28,230 nucleotides of DNA from Christensenella sp. UBA767 (GTDB lineage: Bacteria; Bacillota; Clostridia; Christensenellales; CAG-917). Positions 1 to 7,680 of this stretch are shown piece by piece (position 1 is the stretch's first letter; each line of letters begins with the position of its first letter). The notes beneath the pieces are model-generated. The model was given only the letters and a program-made list of their open reading frames with translations, had not been told where the DNA came from and did not search any database. The position numbers and the translations under genes are program-made. Location of the stretch: positions 1-28,230 of the forward strand of contig DBJV01000114.1 in the NCBI GenBank assembly GCA_002297185.1, written 5' to 3'.

Positions 1-15
1 CAATGCAGGATTTTG

Positions 16-91
16 CGTAGGTTCCGCCTGTCTAAGAGCGACGTTAGGCGCAATTAAATTGCGCTAATGGAATATTCCATGTGCGCCTACG
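16..91. repeat. Nested palindromes in the leading intergenic region
   Basis: A 6-bp inverted repeat (CGTAGG at 16-21, CCTACG at 86-91) encloses two tight palindromes: GCGCAATT-A-AATTGCGC at 48-64 and the perfect 14-mer ATGGAATATTCCAT at 67-80. No coding frame here looks real. It may be the structured 3' flank of a gene lying upstream of the window, or a repeat element. Function unknown. Confidence 0.5.
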
Positions 92-147
92 GCTGGATTC
101 TCACGGTCGCTTTGCTCCCTCAGAATGACAGTAGGTGGGACACCCAC
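86..147. repeat. Short interspersed-type hairpin repeat
   Basis: CCTAC (86-90) and GTAGG (131-135) bracket an inner pair ATTCT (97-101) and AGAAT (122-126); between them lies TCACGGTCGCTTTGCTCCCT. It is followed by GTGGG-ACA-CCCAC (135-147). From memory, closely similar strings ending in AGAATGACA are scattered through intergenic regions of many uncultured gut Bacillota, so this is probably an interspersed non-coding repeat. Copy number cannot be judged from one window. Confidence 0.45.
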
Positions 148-187
148 ACCCGAACATATTTGCACTCACCGTGCGAAAAACATTCTT

Positions 188-216
188 TTGAAAATAAAAC
201 ATATTTTTACTATAAA
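188..216 (+). promoter_or_regulatory. Sigma-70-type promoter of the DUF1538/P-II operon, leaderless geometry
   Basis: TTGAAA (188-193), 17-bp spacer, TATAAA (211-216). The -10 box is followed after only four bases by ATGATG (221-226), so transcription should start at or within the start codon. There is no Shine-Dalgarno sequence, which suggests a leaderless mRNA. Confidence 0.6.
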
Positions 217-220
217 TACT

Positions 221-2131
221 ATGATGAAAGACGAATTGACCAACACCAATCTACAAGCCGAAAACGTGGGTGAGACGCTCACGGAGTTCGACGTGCAAAA
301 AGGCGAGGTCAATGCGCCTTGCAAAGACGAGGAGAATAGCGTTTGCGAAGTGGCGGCAGATTGCCAAATCGCAGGCGAAAATCCTTGTGAAATCGGCGAA
401 AATCCTTGCAATGAGGAATTGACCGATAATGCTAAATCGGCAGAGGATACGCAAGTAAGTATTGCGGCGCAGGCTGCCGTGTTTGACGGCGTTAAAAAGC
501 CGACTGCGGAGGAAAAGGCGCAGGAAAAGGCAAGAAAGAGGGAAGAGGCGCGCGCGCATATCGCAAAAGACCTTATTCAACAAAAGTCGCTTGCTAAAAA
601 CGTAGGACTTAACTCGCTTGCAAAACTCAAAGAGTCGTTGTTTTCCGTACTTCCCGTTATGGTTATCGTGCTGATTTTTGCACTTACGCCAATTACCGAT
701 TTTTCAAAGAAAGAGATAATCACTTTCGTGGTGTCGGCAATTTTCCTTATTTTGGGTATTGCGCTCTTCAACGTCGGCGCGGATATGGCTATGACGCCTA
801 TGGGCGAATACGTCGGCGCAGGTTTGACGAAGTCAAAAAAATTGCCGTTGTTGCTGGGCGTTGGCTTTATTATGGGCTTGCTCATCACGGTTGCAGAGCC
901 TGATTTGTCCGTGCTTGCAGAGCAGGTGAGCGCGGTTATGAACAACGTGGTGCTTATCGCAACGGTGGGCGTGGGCGTTGGCATATTCCTCGTGATTTCA
1001 ATTGCGAAAATCGTATTCAGAAAGGATTTGTCATCGCTGCTGCTGTTCTTCTATATGGTGCTTTTTGCGCTTTGCGCGATAATGATGGAAAACGGCAAGA
1101 GCATTTTCGTGCCGCTTGCGTTTGACTCGGGCGGCGTTACGACAGGTCCTATTACCGTTCCGTTTATCATGGCTCTCGGCGTGGGCGTTGCGCTCAATAC
1201 GGGCGGTAGAAACGCAAAAGAAAACAGCTTTGGTTTGATTGCGCTTTGCTCTATCGGACCTATGCTTGCGGTTATGGCACTCTCGCTTGCTACAAAGGGC
1301 GATTTGTCCTATACGTTGCCCGATTATTCCGTTGACGCAAACCTCGGGGCGAACTTCGGCTCGGCTTTGGGCGGCGTGGCTCTGGAAGTGCTTATCGCAC
1401 TCGGGCTTATCGTGGTGTTCTTCGTAATTTTGCAATGCACCATACTTAAACTTCCCAAACAAAAGATAATTCAAATCGCAATAGGTATCGTGTTTACGTA
1501 CGTCGGTCTCGTGGTGTTCCTCACCTCCGTTACCGTCGGATTTATGCCTATCGGCTTTAAACTCGGACAGGAAATCGCATCGTACAGCAAGCCGCTGCTT
1601 ATCGTGTTTGCGTTCGTTATAGGTTTTGTGGTTGTTCTCGCAGAGCCTGCGGTACACGTGCTAAACAAGCAAGTCGAGGAAATCACAAACGGAGCGGTGA
1701 GCAAGCGTTCTATGCTCGTTGCGCTATCGCTGGGCGTGGGGCTTTCTATCGGTCTTAGCGTAATAAGGATAATCTACGGATTCTCTCTTCTTTACTATCT
1801 GATACCCGGTTATCTCATTTCGCTCGGACTTTCCTTCTTCGTGCCGAAGATTTACACCGCAATCGCATTCGACTCGGGCGGCGTTGCGTCCGGTCCGCTT
1901 ACGTCAAGCTTTATTTTGCCGCTTGCGATAGGTGCGTGTAGCGCGATTTGGGGCGACGCAAGTCAAGTGCTTAATCTCGCTTTCGGTATCGTGGCGATGG
2001 TCGCTATGACTCCGCTTATCACGATACAGTTGCTGGGTTTTAGAGCAATCACGAGCGCGAAAGTCAAAGAAAAAATCGTCATGAAACGTATTCTCGACGC
2101 GGACGACGAGCAAATCATAGATTTTCTGTGA
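221..2131 (+). CDS. DUF1538 domain-containing membrane protein with two repeats
   Basis: A 636-residue polytopic membrane protein. The two halves repeat the same signature: AEPDLSVLAEQV (from about residue 225) with AFDSGGVTTGP (about 300), then AEPAVHVLNKQV (about 473) with AFDSGGVASGP (about 549). This is the pattern of tandem DUF1538 domains, putative transporters or channels of unknown substrate. The first 110 or so residues are an acidic, soluble extension with five spaced cysteines (C34, C42, C48, C56, C63) and a repeated GENPC motif, then a Lys/Glu/Ala-rich linker. The start is ATG 221 (or 224), because a promoter -10 box sits four bases upstream; an upstream in-frame ATG at 125 lies in repeat DNA. 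Two P-II-like genes follow in the same operon, suggesting transport gated by a small-molecule sensor. Substrate unknown. Confidence 0.88.
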   Translation: MMKDELTNTNLQAENVGETLTEFDVQKGEVNAPCKDEENSVCEVAADCQIAGENPCEIGENPCNEELTDNAKSAEDTQVSIAAQAAVFDGVKKPTAEEKAQEKARKREEARAHIAKDLIQQKSLAKNVGLNSLAKLKESLFSVLPVMVIVLIFALTPITDFSKKEIITFVVSAIFLILGIALFNVGADMAMTPMGEYVGAGLTKSKKLPLLLGVGFIMGLLITVAEPDLSVLAEQVSAVMNNVVLIATVGVGVGIFLVISIAKIVFRKDLSSLLLFFYMVLFALCAIMMENGKSIFVPLAFDSGGVTTGPITVPFIMALGVGVALNTGGRNAKENSFGLIALCSIGPMLAVMALSLATKGDLSYTLPDYSVDANLGANFGSALGGVALEVLIALGLIVVFFVILQCTILKLPKQKIIQIAIGIVFTYVGLVVFLTSVTVGFMPIGFKLGQEIASYSKPLLIVFAFVIGFVVVLAEPAVHVLNKQVEEITNGAVSKRSMLVALSLGVGLSIGLSVIRIIYGFSLLYYLIPGYLISLGLSFFVPKIYTAIAFDSGGVASGPLTSSFILPLAIGACSAIWGDASQVLNLAFGIVAMVAMTPLITIQLLGFRAITSAKVKEKIVMKRILDADDEQIIDFL

Positions 2132-2141
2132 GGAGGGGCGT

Positions 2142-2606
2142 ATGGCTGAAAAGAAAATCGCAAAAACTGTGAAAAAAACGGTCAAAAAAGCCGAGGCGCG
2201 TGCGCAAGAAGTCAAAAGCAGAATCTCTCCGAACAAGGCGAAGGTCAACGCCAACAGGCTTGAAATGCTCGTTACGATAGTGCCGAGCAACAAGGCGGAG
2301 TTCTATACCGACCTTTTGCAATCTATGTTCGAGGTGAACTTCCAATGCACGTCGAGGGCAAGAGGTACGGCGAGCGCGCAGATGCTGTCGCTTGCAGGGT
2401 TTACAGACCAAAATAAGACCGTAATTTTCAGCGTCATAAGAGAAGAAAAGGTCAAGGACGTTATGGCGACTCTCGAAGAGAAATTCAACACTATAAAGAG
2501 AGGAAAAGGAGTGGCGTTTACCGTTCCGCTTTCGAGCGTGATAGGCGTCGCGGTATTCGGGTTTTTGAGCAACGACCTCAGAACCGTCAAGGAGGACAAA
2601 CAATGA
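2142..2606 (+). CDS. P-II-like signalling protein with basic N-terminal extension
   Basis: 154 residues, begun at ATG 2142 behind GAGGAGG and 10 bases after the DUF1538 stop. The first 38 or so residues are Lys/Ala-rich and predicted helical (repeats of KKT/VKK). They precede a ferredoxin-like core with P-II-like pattern: LEMLVTIVPS as first strand, a short T-loop region around SRARGTAS, and FTVPLSSVIGV as the C-terminal strand. The T-loop tyrosine uridylylated in classical GlnB/GlnK is not visible, so control by uridylylation is unlikely. It overlaps the next P-II-like gene by 4 bases. P-II-type proteins beside membrane proteins usually bind nucleotides and gate transport; here the partner should be the DUF1538 protein. 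The ligand cannot be told from sequence. Confidence 0.72.
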   Translation: MAEKKIAKTVKKTVKKAEARAQEVKSRISPNKAKVNANRLEMLVTIVPSNKAEFYTDLLQSMFEVNFQCTSRARGTASAQMLSLAGFTDQNKTVIFSVIREEKVKDVMATLEEKFNTIKRGKGVAFTVPLSSVIGVAVFGFLSNDLRTVKEDKQ

Positions 2607-2941
2607 ACAAATTTGAACATCAAGTGGTTATTTGCATAGTCAACAACGGTTTTGCGGACGAGGCGATGGACGCGGCTAGAGACGTGGGCGCAAGAGGCGG
2701 CACGGTGCTGTCTGCGCGCGGTACGGCGAATCTCGAGGCGGAAAAGGCGTTCCAAATCCAAATTCAACCCGAAAAAGAAATGATTATGATTCTCGTGACG
2801 GACGAAATCAAAGACGCCGTGTTGCACGCGCTTTATAAGAGCGTTGGCACGCATACGCCTGCGCACGGTATTGCGTTTGCTATGCCCGTGGATAACGTCG
2901 TGGGAATTGGCGGAAATAATGATAAAAATGAAAGTAAATAA
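2603..2941 (+). CDS. P-II-like signalling protein
   Basis: 112 residues, the normal P-II length. It has the core pattern VVICIVNNGFADEAMDAARD, then a glycine-containing turn ARGGTVLSARGT, a central IMILVTDEIKDAVLHALYK strand-helix and C-terminal HGIAFAMPVDNVVG. It lacks the long basic extension of its neighbour and has no tyrosine in the T-loop region. Translation is coupled to the preceding gene through an ATGA overlap, with AAGGAGG at 2589-2595. The two P-II-like proteins may form homo- or heterotrimers that report nucleotide or metabolite state to the DUF1538 membrane protein; this is inferred from operon position and family behaviour. A terminator follows directly. Confidence 0.75.
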   Translation: MNKFEHQVVICIVNNGFADEAMDAARDVGARGGTVLSARGTANLEAEKAFQIQIQPEKEMIMILVTDEIKDAVLHALYKSVGTHTPAHGIAFAMPVDNVVGIGGNNDKNESK

Positions 2942-2956
2942 TTGAAGAAAGTAAAA

Positions 2957-2986
2957 GAAAAAGCCCCGAGCAATCGGGGCTTTTTT
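2957..2986. terminator. Bidirectional intrinsic terminator
   Basis: AAGCCCCGA (2961-2969), loop GCAA, TCGGGGCTT (2974-2982), with an A-run before and a T-run after. It lies between convergent genes ending at 2941 (+) and 3011 (-) and can serve both. Confidence 0.9.
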
Positions 2987-3010
2987 GTGTGGTTTTATAT
3001 GTGTTTGAAG

Positions 3011-3925
3011 TTATCTGTCGTAGTCGTCGCGGGGACGGTTGTTGTAGTTTCGGTCGTCTCTATAGTTGTCGCGGTTGTCGTTATAGCCTCTATCGTCGTA
3101 GGGACGGTCGGGGGAGTATGAACGAGAGGAGTCGTAATCAAATTCGTCCTTTCTGCGTGCGCGGCGCAATTGGTTTTTGCCGTCCGAGACGTCGTGTTTG
3201 GAGGGTTTGAAGAGCAAAATCACGATTATCACCGCAGGGAGCGCGATGCCTATGATAAGCACTATGCGCAATGCAAGAGAGGTGTTGGGAACGATGTCGC
3301 CGCTTTTGGGTTCGACAGGTTTTTTGTTCTCGAGTATGCGGTTGCGCTCGGCTTGGGCTATGGGGTGATAGGGAACGACGAACGCCGAAAACGCGTCTGT
3401 TTGAGCATATCCGAATACGCTCTCGCCGTTGTAGGTTGCCATAACGTAGATTTGCGTGGAATCGGTGAGGTGATATCCCAAAAATTTGATGGTGTAGTCG
3501 TTGGTGACTGCCGTTCCTTTCAAATCGATGCTATCGCCTGCGATTGTCAATTTGACGTCGGGATATGGGGATACGCCGTCGTCAAACGCTACTTTCGAGG
3601 TGGCAGGAAGGGTGCCGTCTTGGCACAAGAACTCTTGTCCGCAATATTGTACGGTGTAGTAAATGTAGGTGATTCTTTGCTGTTGCTCGATGTCGGTTAC
3701 GTAGTAACTTTCGGGAATATAGAAACCTTCAGTCCCGTTGTAAAGAGCGAGGGTCGAGGCGACGGGATATTCGTTGCCTTCGAGGTTGGATACGGTGGCG
3801 AGAACTACGTCTTTTTCGCTCGCCGCATACGCAATCGTGCACGGCAAAAGTACGCTTGCCAGTACGGTGAGCGCAAGTGCGACGCACAAAACGATTGATG
3901 AAATTATCAGCGTGACTTTTTTCAT
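3011..3925 (-). CDS. Exported single-anchor protein with Arg/Asp/Tyr/Asn-rich cytoplasmic tail
   Basis: 304 residues, family not recognised. An N-terminal signal sequence (residues 1-35, likely cleavage after AYA) leads into an extracellular domain of about 180 residues rich in beta-prone and aromatic stretches. One transmembrane segment follows at about 217-239. The last 65 residues are cytoplasmic and low-complexity, first basic (QLRRARRK) and then built of repeated D/R/Y/N units such as YDDRGYNDNRDNYRDD. The topology resembles that of the two lipoproteins at 17164-20363, but no sequence similarity was seen. The start is ATG 3925 because the signal peptide begins there; no Shine-Dalgarno is present and a TATAAA box sits four bases upstream. 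Function unknown; the tail could bind nucleic acid or condense, but that is speculation. Confidence 0.75.
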   Translation of the reverse strand: MKKVTLIISSIVLCVALALTVLASVLLPCTIAYAASEKDVVLATVSNLEGNEYPVASTLALYNGTEGFYIPESYYVTDIEQQQRITYIYYTVQYCGQEFLCQDGTLPATSKVAFDDGVSPYPDVKLTIAGDSIDLKGTAVTNDYTIKFLGYHLTDSTQIYVMATYNGESVFGYAQTDAFSAFVVPYHPIAQAERNRILENKKPVEPKSGDIVPNTSLALRIVLIIGIALPAVIIVILLFKPSKHDVSDGKNQLRRARRKDEFDYDSSRSYSPDRPYDDRGYNDNRDNYRDDRNYNNRPRDDYDR

Positions 3926-3929
3926 AGTT

Positions 3930-3958
3930 TTTATAATACTATATTTGTTGACAAAATA
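3930..3958 (-). promoter_or_regulatory. Probable promoter with leaderless geometry
   Basis: On the minus strand TATAAA (plus 3930-3935) is followed by AACT and then ATG, the same spacing as at 211-224. A weak -35 (TATTTT, plus 3953-3958) lies 17 bp upstream; an overlapping TATTAT (3933-3938) is an alternative -10. No ribosome binding site lies between the -10 box and the start codon. Confidence 0.45.
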
Positions 3959-4059
3959 AAAGTCTTTAATTGCAATTTTGAGAGATTTTTTGGCAAATCG
4001 TAAATTTTGATAGTCATAATTTTTTGCATTTTCGCATTTGGCGGTCGTATGCTGTGGCT

Positions 4060-5496
4060 ATGAAAGACAAGGAAACATTGCTTAAACTAATCCAAATAGA
4101 CAACGAAATCAGCCTAAGAAAACGTGACGCGCTTGCAAACTACAATAAGGACGTCGTGCATCAAAAGCAGATGGCTTTTCATAAATGCCAAAAACGAAAC
4201 AGGTGGGTTTTCGGAGGAAACCGCTCGGGAAAAACGGAGTGCGGCGCGGTGGAGAGCGTGTGGATGGCAAGGGGGATTCATCCTTATAGGCAGAACAGAA
4301 AGGACGTGTTCGGATGGGTGGTGAGTTTGTCCCAACAAGTTCAGCGTGACGTGGCGCAGGCGAAAATACTCAAATATCTGTCGCCGAGGTTTATCGAGGA
4401 CATCGTGATGCAAGAGGGCAAACGCTCTTCGCCCGAATACGGAATCATCGATTACATCGTTGTGAAAAACGCTCTCGGAGGGACGAGCAAAATCGGTTTT
4501 AAGTCCTGCGACCAAGGACGAGAGAAGTTTCAGGGAGCGTCGCTGGATTTCGTGTGGTTTGACGAAGAGCCGCCCAAGGATATATACGAGGAATGCCGCA
4601 TGCGTGTGTTTGACAGGTGCGGAGATATATTCGGGACGATGACGCCGCTTAAGGGATTGACGTGGGTGTATGACGAGATAGAACTCAACGAAAAAGAGGA
4701 TCCGCAGGTGTGGTGCGAGTATATGCAATGGGAAGATAATCCCTATCTCGACAAGGCGGAAATCGAGGCGATGTGCAAGTCGGTGTCAACGAGCGACCAA
4801 CTGTCGAGGCGGTACGGAAAGTTCTCGACGGGAGAAGGGTTGGTATATCCCGAGTTCGACCAAAGCGTACACGTGATAGACCCCTTCGACGTGCCGGAGG
4901 AGTGGCAGAGCAATATCACAATAGACCCGGGACTTACCAACCCGACGTGCGCGCTGTTCTTTGCGGTGGATTACGACGGGGTGATTTACGTCGTGGGAGA
5001 ACACTTCGAGGCAGGCGTGGGCATAGATACGCACGTTGAAAAAATCTTTGCGATTGCGGATAAGTTCGGGTGGAAAAGAGACGATAAGGGACGGCTGTAT
5101 GCGCTTATAGACAGCGCGGCAAATCAGCATACGCTCAACAGCCAAAAGAGCGTTGCGGAGTTGTTTTCGGAAAAGGGAATTTTGGTCAATACCAACGTAA
5201 ACAAGGATTTATATAGCGGTATTCAGAGGTTAAAGTCCTTGTTTGAGCAAAGACCGCCGAGAATTTATATCTTCAGGACTTGCACGAATCTTATTAGAGA
5301 GTTGAAGGGATATTGGTGGGGCGCAAACGACAGACCCAAGAAAGAGGACGACCATGCGCTGGACGCTTTGAGGTATTTCGTGATGACTCGGCCAATGCCG
5401 TCAAAACCTATTGCGCAGCCGAAGTCGAAAATACAATTGGATAAGGAGAAAATGATGCGTGGGATTATGAGGGAAAGATTATGGATGAAGAACTGA
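4060..5496 (+). CDS. terL: Phage terminase large subunit
   Basis: 478-residue DNA-packaging motor of tailed phages: an N-terminal ATPase translocates DNA into the prohead and a C-terminal RNase H-like nuclease cuts the concatemer. Visible motifs are Walker A GGNRSGKT (52-59), Walker B LDFVWFDEEPP (about 161-171), and acidic nuclease residues in IDPGLTNPT (about 289), LIDSAANQH (about 350) and DDHALDALRYF (about 430). Length is normal and the protein looks intact. It is the first gene of a ten-gene co-directional block, and no separate small terminase precedes it. The start is uncertain: ATG 4060 is preferred over TTG 4024, but neither has a clear ribosome binding site. The promoter is not obvious; CATAAT at 4015-4020 is one weak -10 candidate. 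Cytoplasmic; docks on the portal. Confidence 0.93.
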   Translation: MKDKETLLKLIQIDNEISLRKRDALANYNKDVVHQKQMAFHKCQKRNRWVFGGNRSGKTECGAVESVWMARGIHPYRQNRKDVFGWVVSLSQQVQRDVAQAKILKYLSPRFIEDIVMQEGKRSSPEYGIIDYIVVKNALGGTSKIGFKSCDQGREKFQGASLDFVWFDEEPPKDIYEECRMRVFDRCGDIFGTMTPLKGLTWVYDEIELNEKEDPQVWCEYMQWEDNPYLDKAEIEAMCKSVSTSDQLSRRYGKFSTGEGLVYPEFDQSVHVIDPFDVPEEWQSNITIDPGLTNPTCALFFAVDYDGVIYVVGEHFEAGVGIDTHVEKIFAIADKFGWKRDDKGRLYALIDSAANQHTLNSQKSVAELFSEKGILVNTNVNKDLYSGIQRLKSLFEQRPPRIYIFRTCTNLIRELKGYWWGANDRPKKEDDHALDALRYFVMTRPMPSKPIAQPKSKIQLDKEKMMRGIMRERLWMKN

Positions 5497-5789
5497 AAAA
5501 GACTTTGCTTAAGAGGGCGAAAGGATACAAGTATAACGAGGTGTCTGAAGAGTACAGCGTGGGCGAGGACGGAGAAATGTCGCTGACGAGAAAGAAGATT
5601 GTCAAAAAATACTGTCCGCCCGATTCGGCTGCGTTTAGGACGTATATGGATATGTATGCGGACGAGGACGATTTGTCTGAGTACAGCGACGAGAAGTTGA
5701 GGGAAGAGAAAAACAGGCTACTCAAACAACTTTTTGAGGAAGAGAAAGAAGAAGAGCGCGCTCTCGCTTGCGAGAAAAAACGCAAATAA
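5481..5789 (+). CDS. Small phage protein next to the terminase
   Basis: 102 residues overlapping the end of terL by 16 bases, with GAGGGAAAG upstream. The N-terminal half reads LLKRAKGYKYNEVSEEY, then a strand-rich part ending KKIVKKYCPPDSAAFRTYM. The C-terminal third is a highly charged Glu/Lys/Arg helix, probably coiled coil. From memory, the GYxYxE...KK...PPDxxA pattern occurs in small proteins beside terminases in Bacillota prophages, sometimes as the tail end of small terminase subunits. It could therefore supply or assist the missing small-terminase function, but no DNA-binding helix-turn-helix is evident. Assigned to the packaging module by position. Confidence 0.6.
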   Translation: MDEELKKTLLKRAKGYKYNEVSEEYSVGEDGEMSLTRKKIVKKYCPPDSAAFRTYMDMYADEDDLSEYSDEKLREEKNRLLKQLFEEEKEEERALACEKKRK

Positions 5790-5805
5790 ATAAGGAGATA
5801 TAAAA

Positions 5806-7680
5806 ATGACCGATATCGAAGAAAAAATCGTTGCGGAAGTTACCGCGGATTTTAAGAAACGACAGGACGCAAGACGACCTGTCGAACTCAATTGGCGACT
5901 CAATATGAATTTCGTGGTGGGAAACCAGTTTGCGCAAATATCGTCCAAGGGCGATATCGAGGAGAGCGGAAAAGAGTATTTCTGGCAAGAAAGAGAGGTG
6001 TACAACCACATCGCGCCTATACTCGAAACTCGTCTTGCAAAGCTCGGAAGAGTTAAGGCGAGAGCGCAGGTGAGACCTGCAACCAACGATGACGACGACG
6101 TTGCCTCTGCATCGCTTGCGACCAAACTTATTGACGCGGTGTGCAAAGAAAACGACTTTTCACAACAACTTGCGCTTGCAAACACTTGGAGCGAGATTTC
6201 GGGAAGCGCGTTTTTCAAAATCACGTGGGATAGCGAAAAGGGACATGCGTTGGACGCGGAGGGTCTTATAAAAGAGGGGGACGTTACAATTGATTTGTGT
6301 CCGCCGTTTGAGATTTTCCCCGAGGATATCGCAATCACCGACATTGACAAGCAATCGTCTATCATTCACGCAAAAGTGCTTACGACGAAAGAGGTTAAGC
6401 GCATTTGGAACAAGGACGTGAAGGGCGGCGAGGTGAACGTGTTTTCCTTTGACAACGTGCAGGCAGGCGGCGGATTCGGATACGTCGCATCCGTGCCGAG
6501 AGTGGTGAAAGAGACGAGAGAGGACAGCGTAACCGTCATCGAAAAATACGAAAAACCGACGAGAGAGTATCCCAACGGACGATTGATTATCGTTGCGGGC
6601 GATACTCTTCTCTATATGGGGGATATGCCCTATCTCAACGGCGAGGACGGAACGCGTGGCTATCCGTTTTCAAAGCAGGTGTGCATAGACAACCTTTCAA
6701 ACTTCTTCGGAACGTCGGTGGTTGAGAGAATTATACCCGTGCAAAGAGCGTACAACACCGTCAAAAACAGAAAGCACGAGTATATGAACCGTATGGCTGT
6801 GGGCGTGTATGCGGTCGAGGACGGCTCGGTGGATACCGACGCTCTCGAGGAAGAGGGATTGCCCCCGGGAAAAGTGGTGGTGTATAGGCAAGGCAGCAAT
6901 CCGCCTATCGCGCTATCGCCCACGCAAGTGCCGAGCGAGTTCTCTCGAGAAGAGGAAAAATTGCTAAACGAGTTTGTAATGATAAGCGGCGTTAGCGAGG
7001 TTACGACCTATTCGCAAGTGCCTGCAAACGTGGCGTCGGGTACTGCTATTTCATTGCTTTTGGAGCAAGACGATACTCGTATCGCACTCACGGCGGACAG
7101 CCTCAGAGAGAGCGTAAAGCGTATAAGCAAACACGTGTTGAGATTGTACCGTCAATTTGCAAAAGTGCCGAGAGTTAAGCGCATAACTGGCGAAAACGGA
7201 GAGGTGGAACTTGCATCGTTCTCGGCAGGAAACATCGACAGCGAGGACATAGTTTTCGATACGATAAGCGATATCGAAGATACGCTTTCGGCAAGACGCG
7301 CTATGGTATATGACCTTCTCAAACTCGGGCTTTTCGAGGACGAAAACGGAAAACTCTCGTCGGTTACAAAGACCAAACTCTTTGAAATTCTCGGATTCGG
7401 AAACTGGGAATACGGACGTAACGACGACGAGGTGCATCGCAAGAAAGCACTCAAAGAAAATATGGATCTCGAAACTAAAGACGTGCCTGTTGACGTCTAT
7501 GACAACCACGCAATGCACATCACCGAACACATCAGAGAAATTGTGTCGTCAAAATGCTCCAAAGACAAGGCAATGCGCGACAGAGTGGCAAACCATATAG
7601 CAAAACATAACGAGTTGCTTTCGCTCTCAAAGGGTGTGGAGCAAATGCAAAAACAATTTGACAAGGAAAAGACATTATGA
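5806..7680 (+). CDS. P22-like portal protein
   Basis: 624 residues. The portal is the dodecameric ring at one capsid vertex through which DNA is packaged and ejected. The N-terminus (RRPVELNWRLNMNFVVGNQF, then the WQEREVYNHIAPILETRLAKL region) and the core stretch YPFSKQVCIDNLSNFFGTSV with QRAYNTVKNRKHEYMNRM match the P22-type portal family by pattern. The C-terminal third is helical and Lys/Glu-rich, as expected for the crown or barrel. The length is a little below the P22 protein (about 725 residues, from memory), which has a long C-terminal barrel. The start ATG 5806 is set by AAGGAG at 5792-5797. The stop overlaps the next start (ATGA). No frameshift or truncation seen. Confidence 0.88.
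   Translation: MTDIEEKIVAEVTADFKKRQDARRPVELNWRLNMNFVVGNQFAQISSKGDIEESGKEYFWQEREVYNHIAPILETRLAKLGRVKARAQVRPATNDDDDVASASLATKLIDAVCKENDFSQQLALANTWSEISGSAFFKITWDSEKGHALDAEGLIKEGDVTIDLCPPFEIFPEDIAITDIDKQSSIIHAKVLTTKEVKRIWNKDVKGGEVNVFSFDNVQAGGGFGYVASVPRVVKETREDSVTVIEKYEKPTREYPNGRLIIVAGDTLLYMGDMPYLNGEDGTRGYPFSKQVCIDNLSNFFGTSVVERIIPVQRAYNTVKNRKHEYMNRMAVGVYAVEDGSVDTDALEEEGLPPGKVVVYRQGSNPPIALSPTQVPSEFSREEEKLLNEFVMISGVSEVTTYSQVPANVASGTAISLLLEQDDTRIALTADSLRESVKRISKHVLRLYRQFAKVPRVKRITGENGEVELASFSAGNIDSEDIVFDTISDIEDTLSARRAMVYDLLKLGLFEDENGKLSSVTKTKLFEILGFGNWEYGRNDDEVHRKKALKENMDLETKDVPVDVYDNHAMHITEHIREIVSSKCSKDKAMRDRVANHIAKHNELLSLSKGVEQMQKQFDKEKTL

Noticed and set aside
125..220. Upstream extension of the DUF1538 gene from ATG 125
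   Set aside because: The extension lies in a hairpin repeat and the promoter; the -10 box at 211-216 is downstream of that ATG.
4024..4059. TTG start for terL at 4024
   Set aside because: It has no ribosome binding site and the added residues lack resemblance to terminase N-termini; ATG 4060 is preferred, though the exact start remains uncertain.
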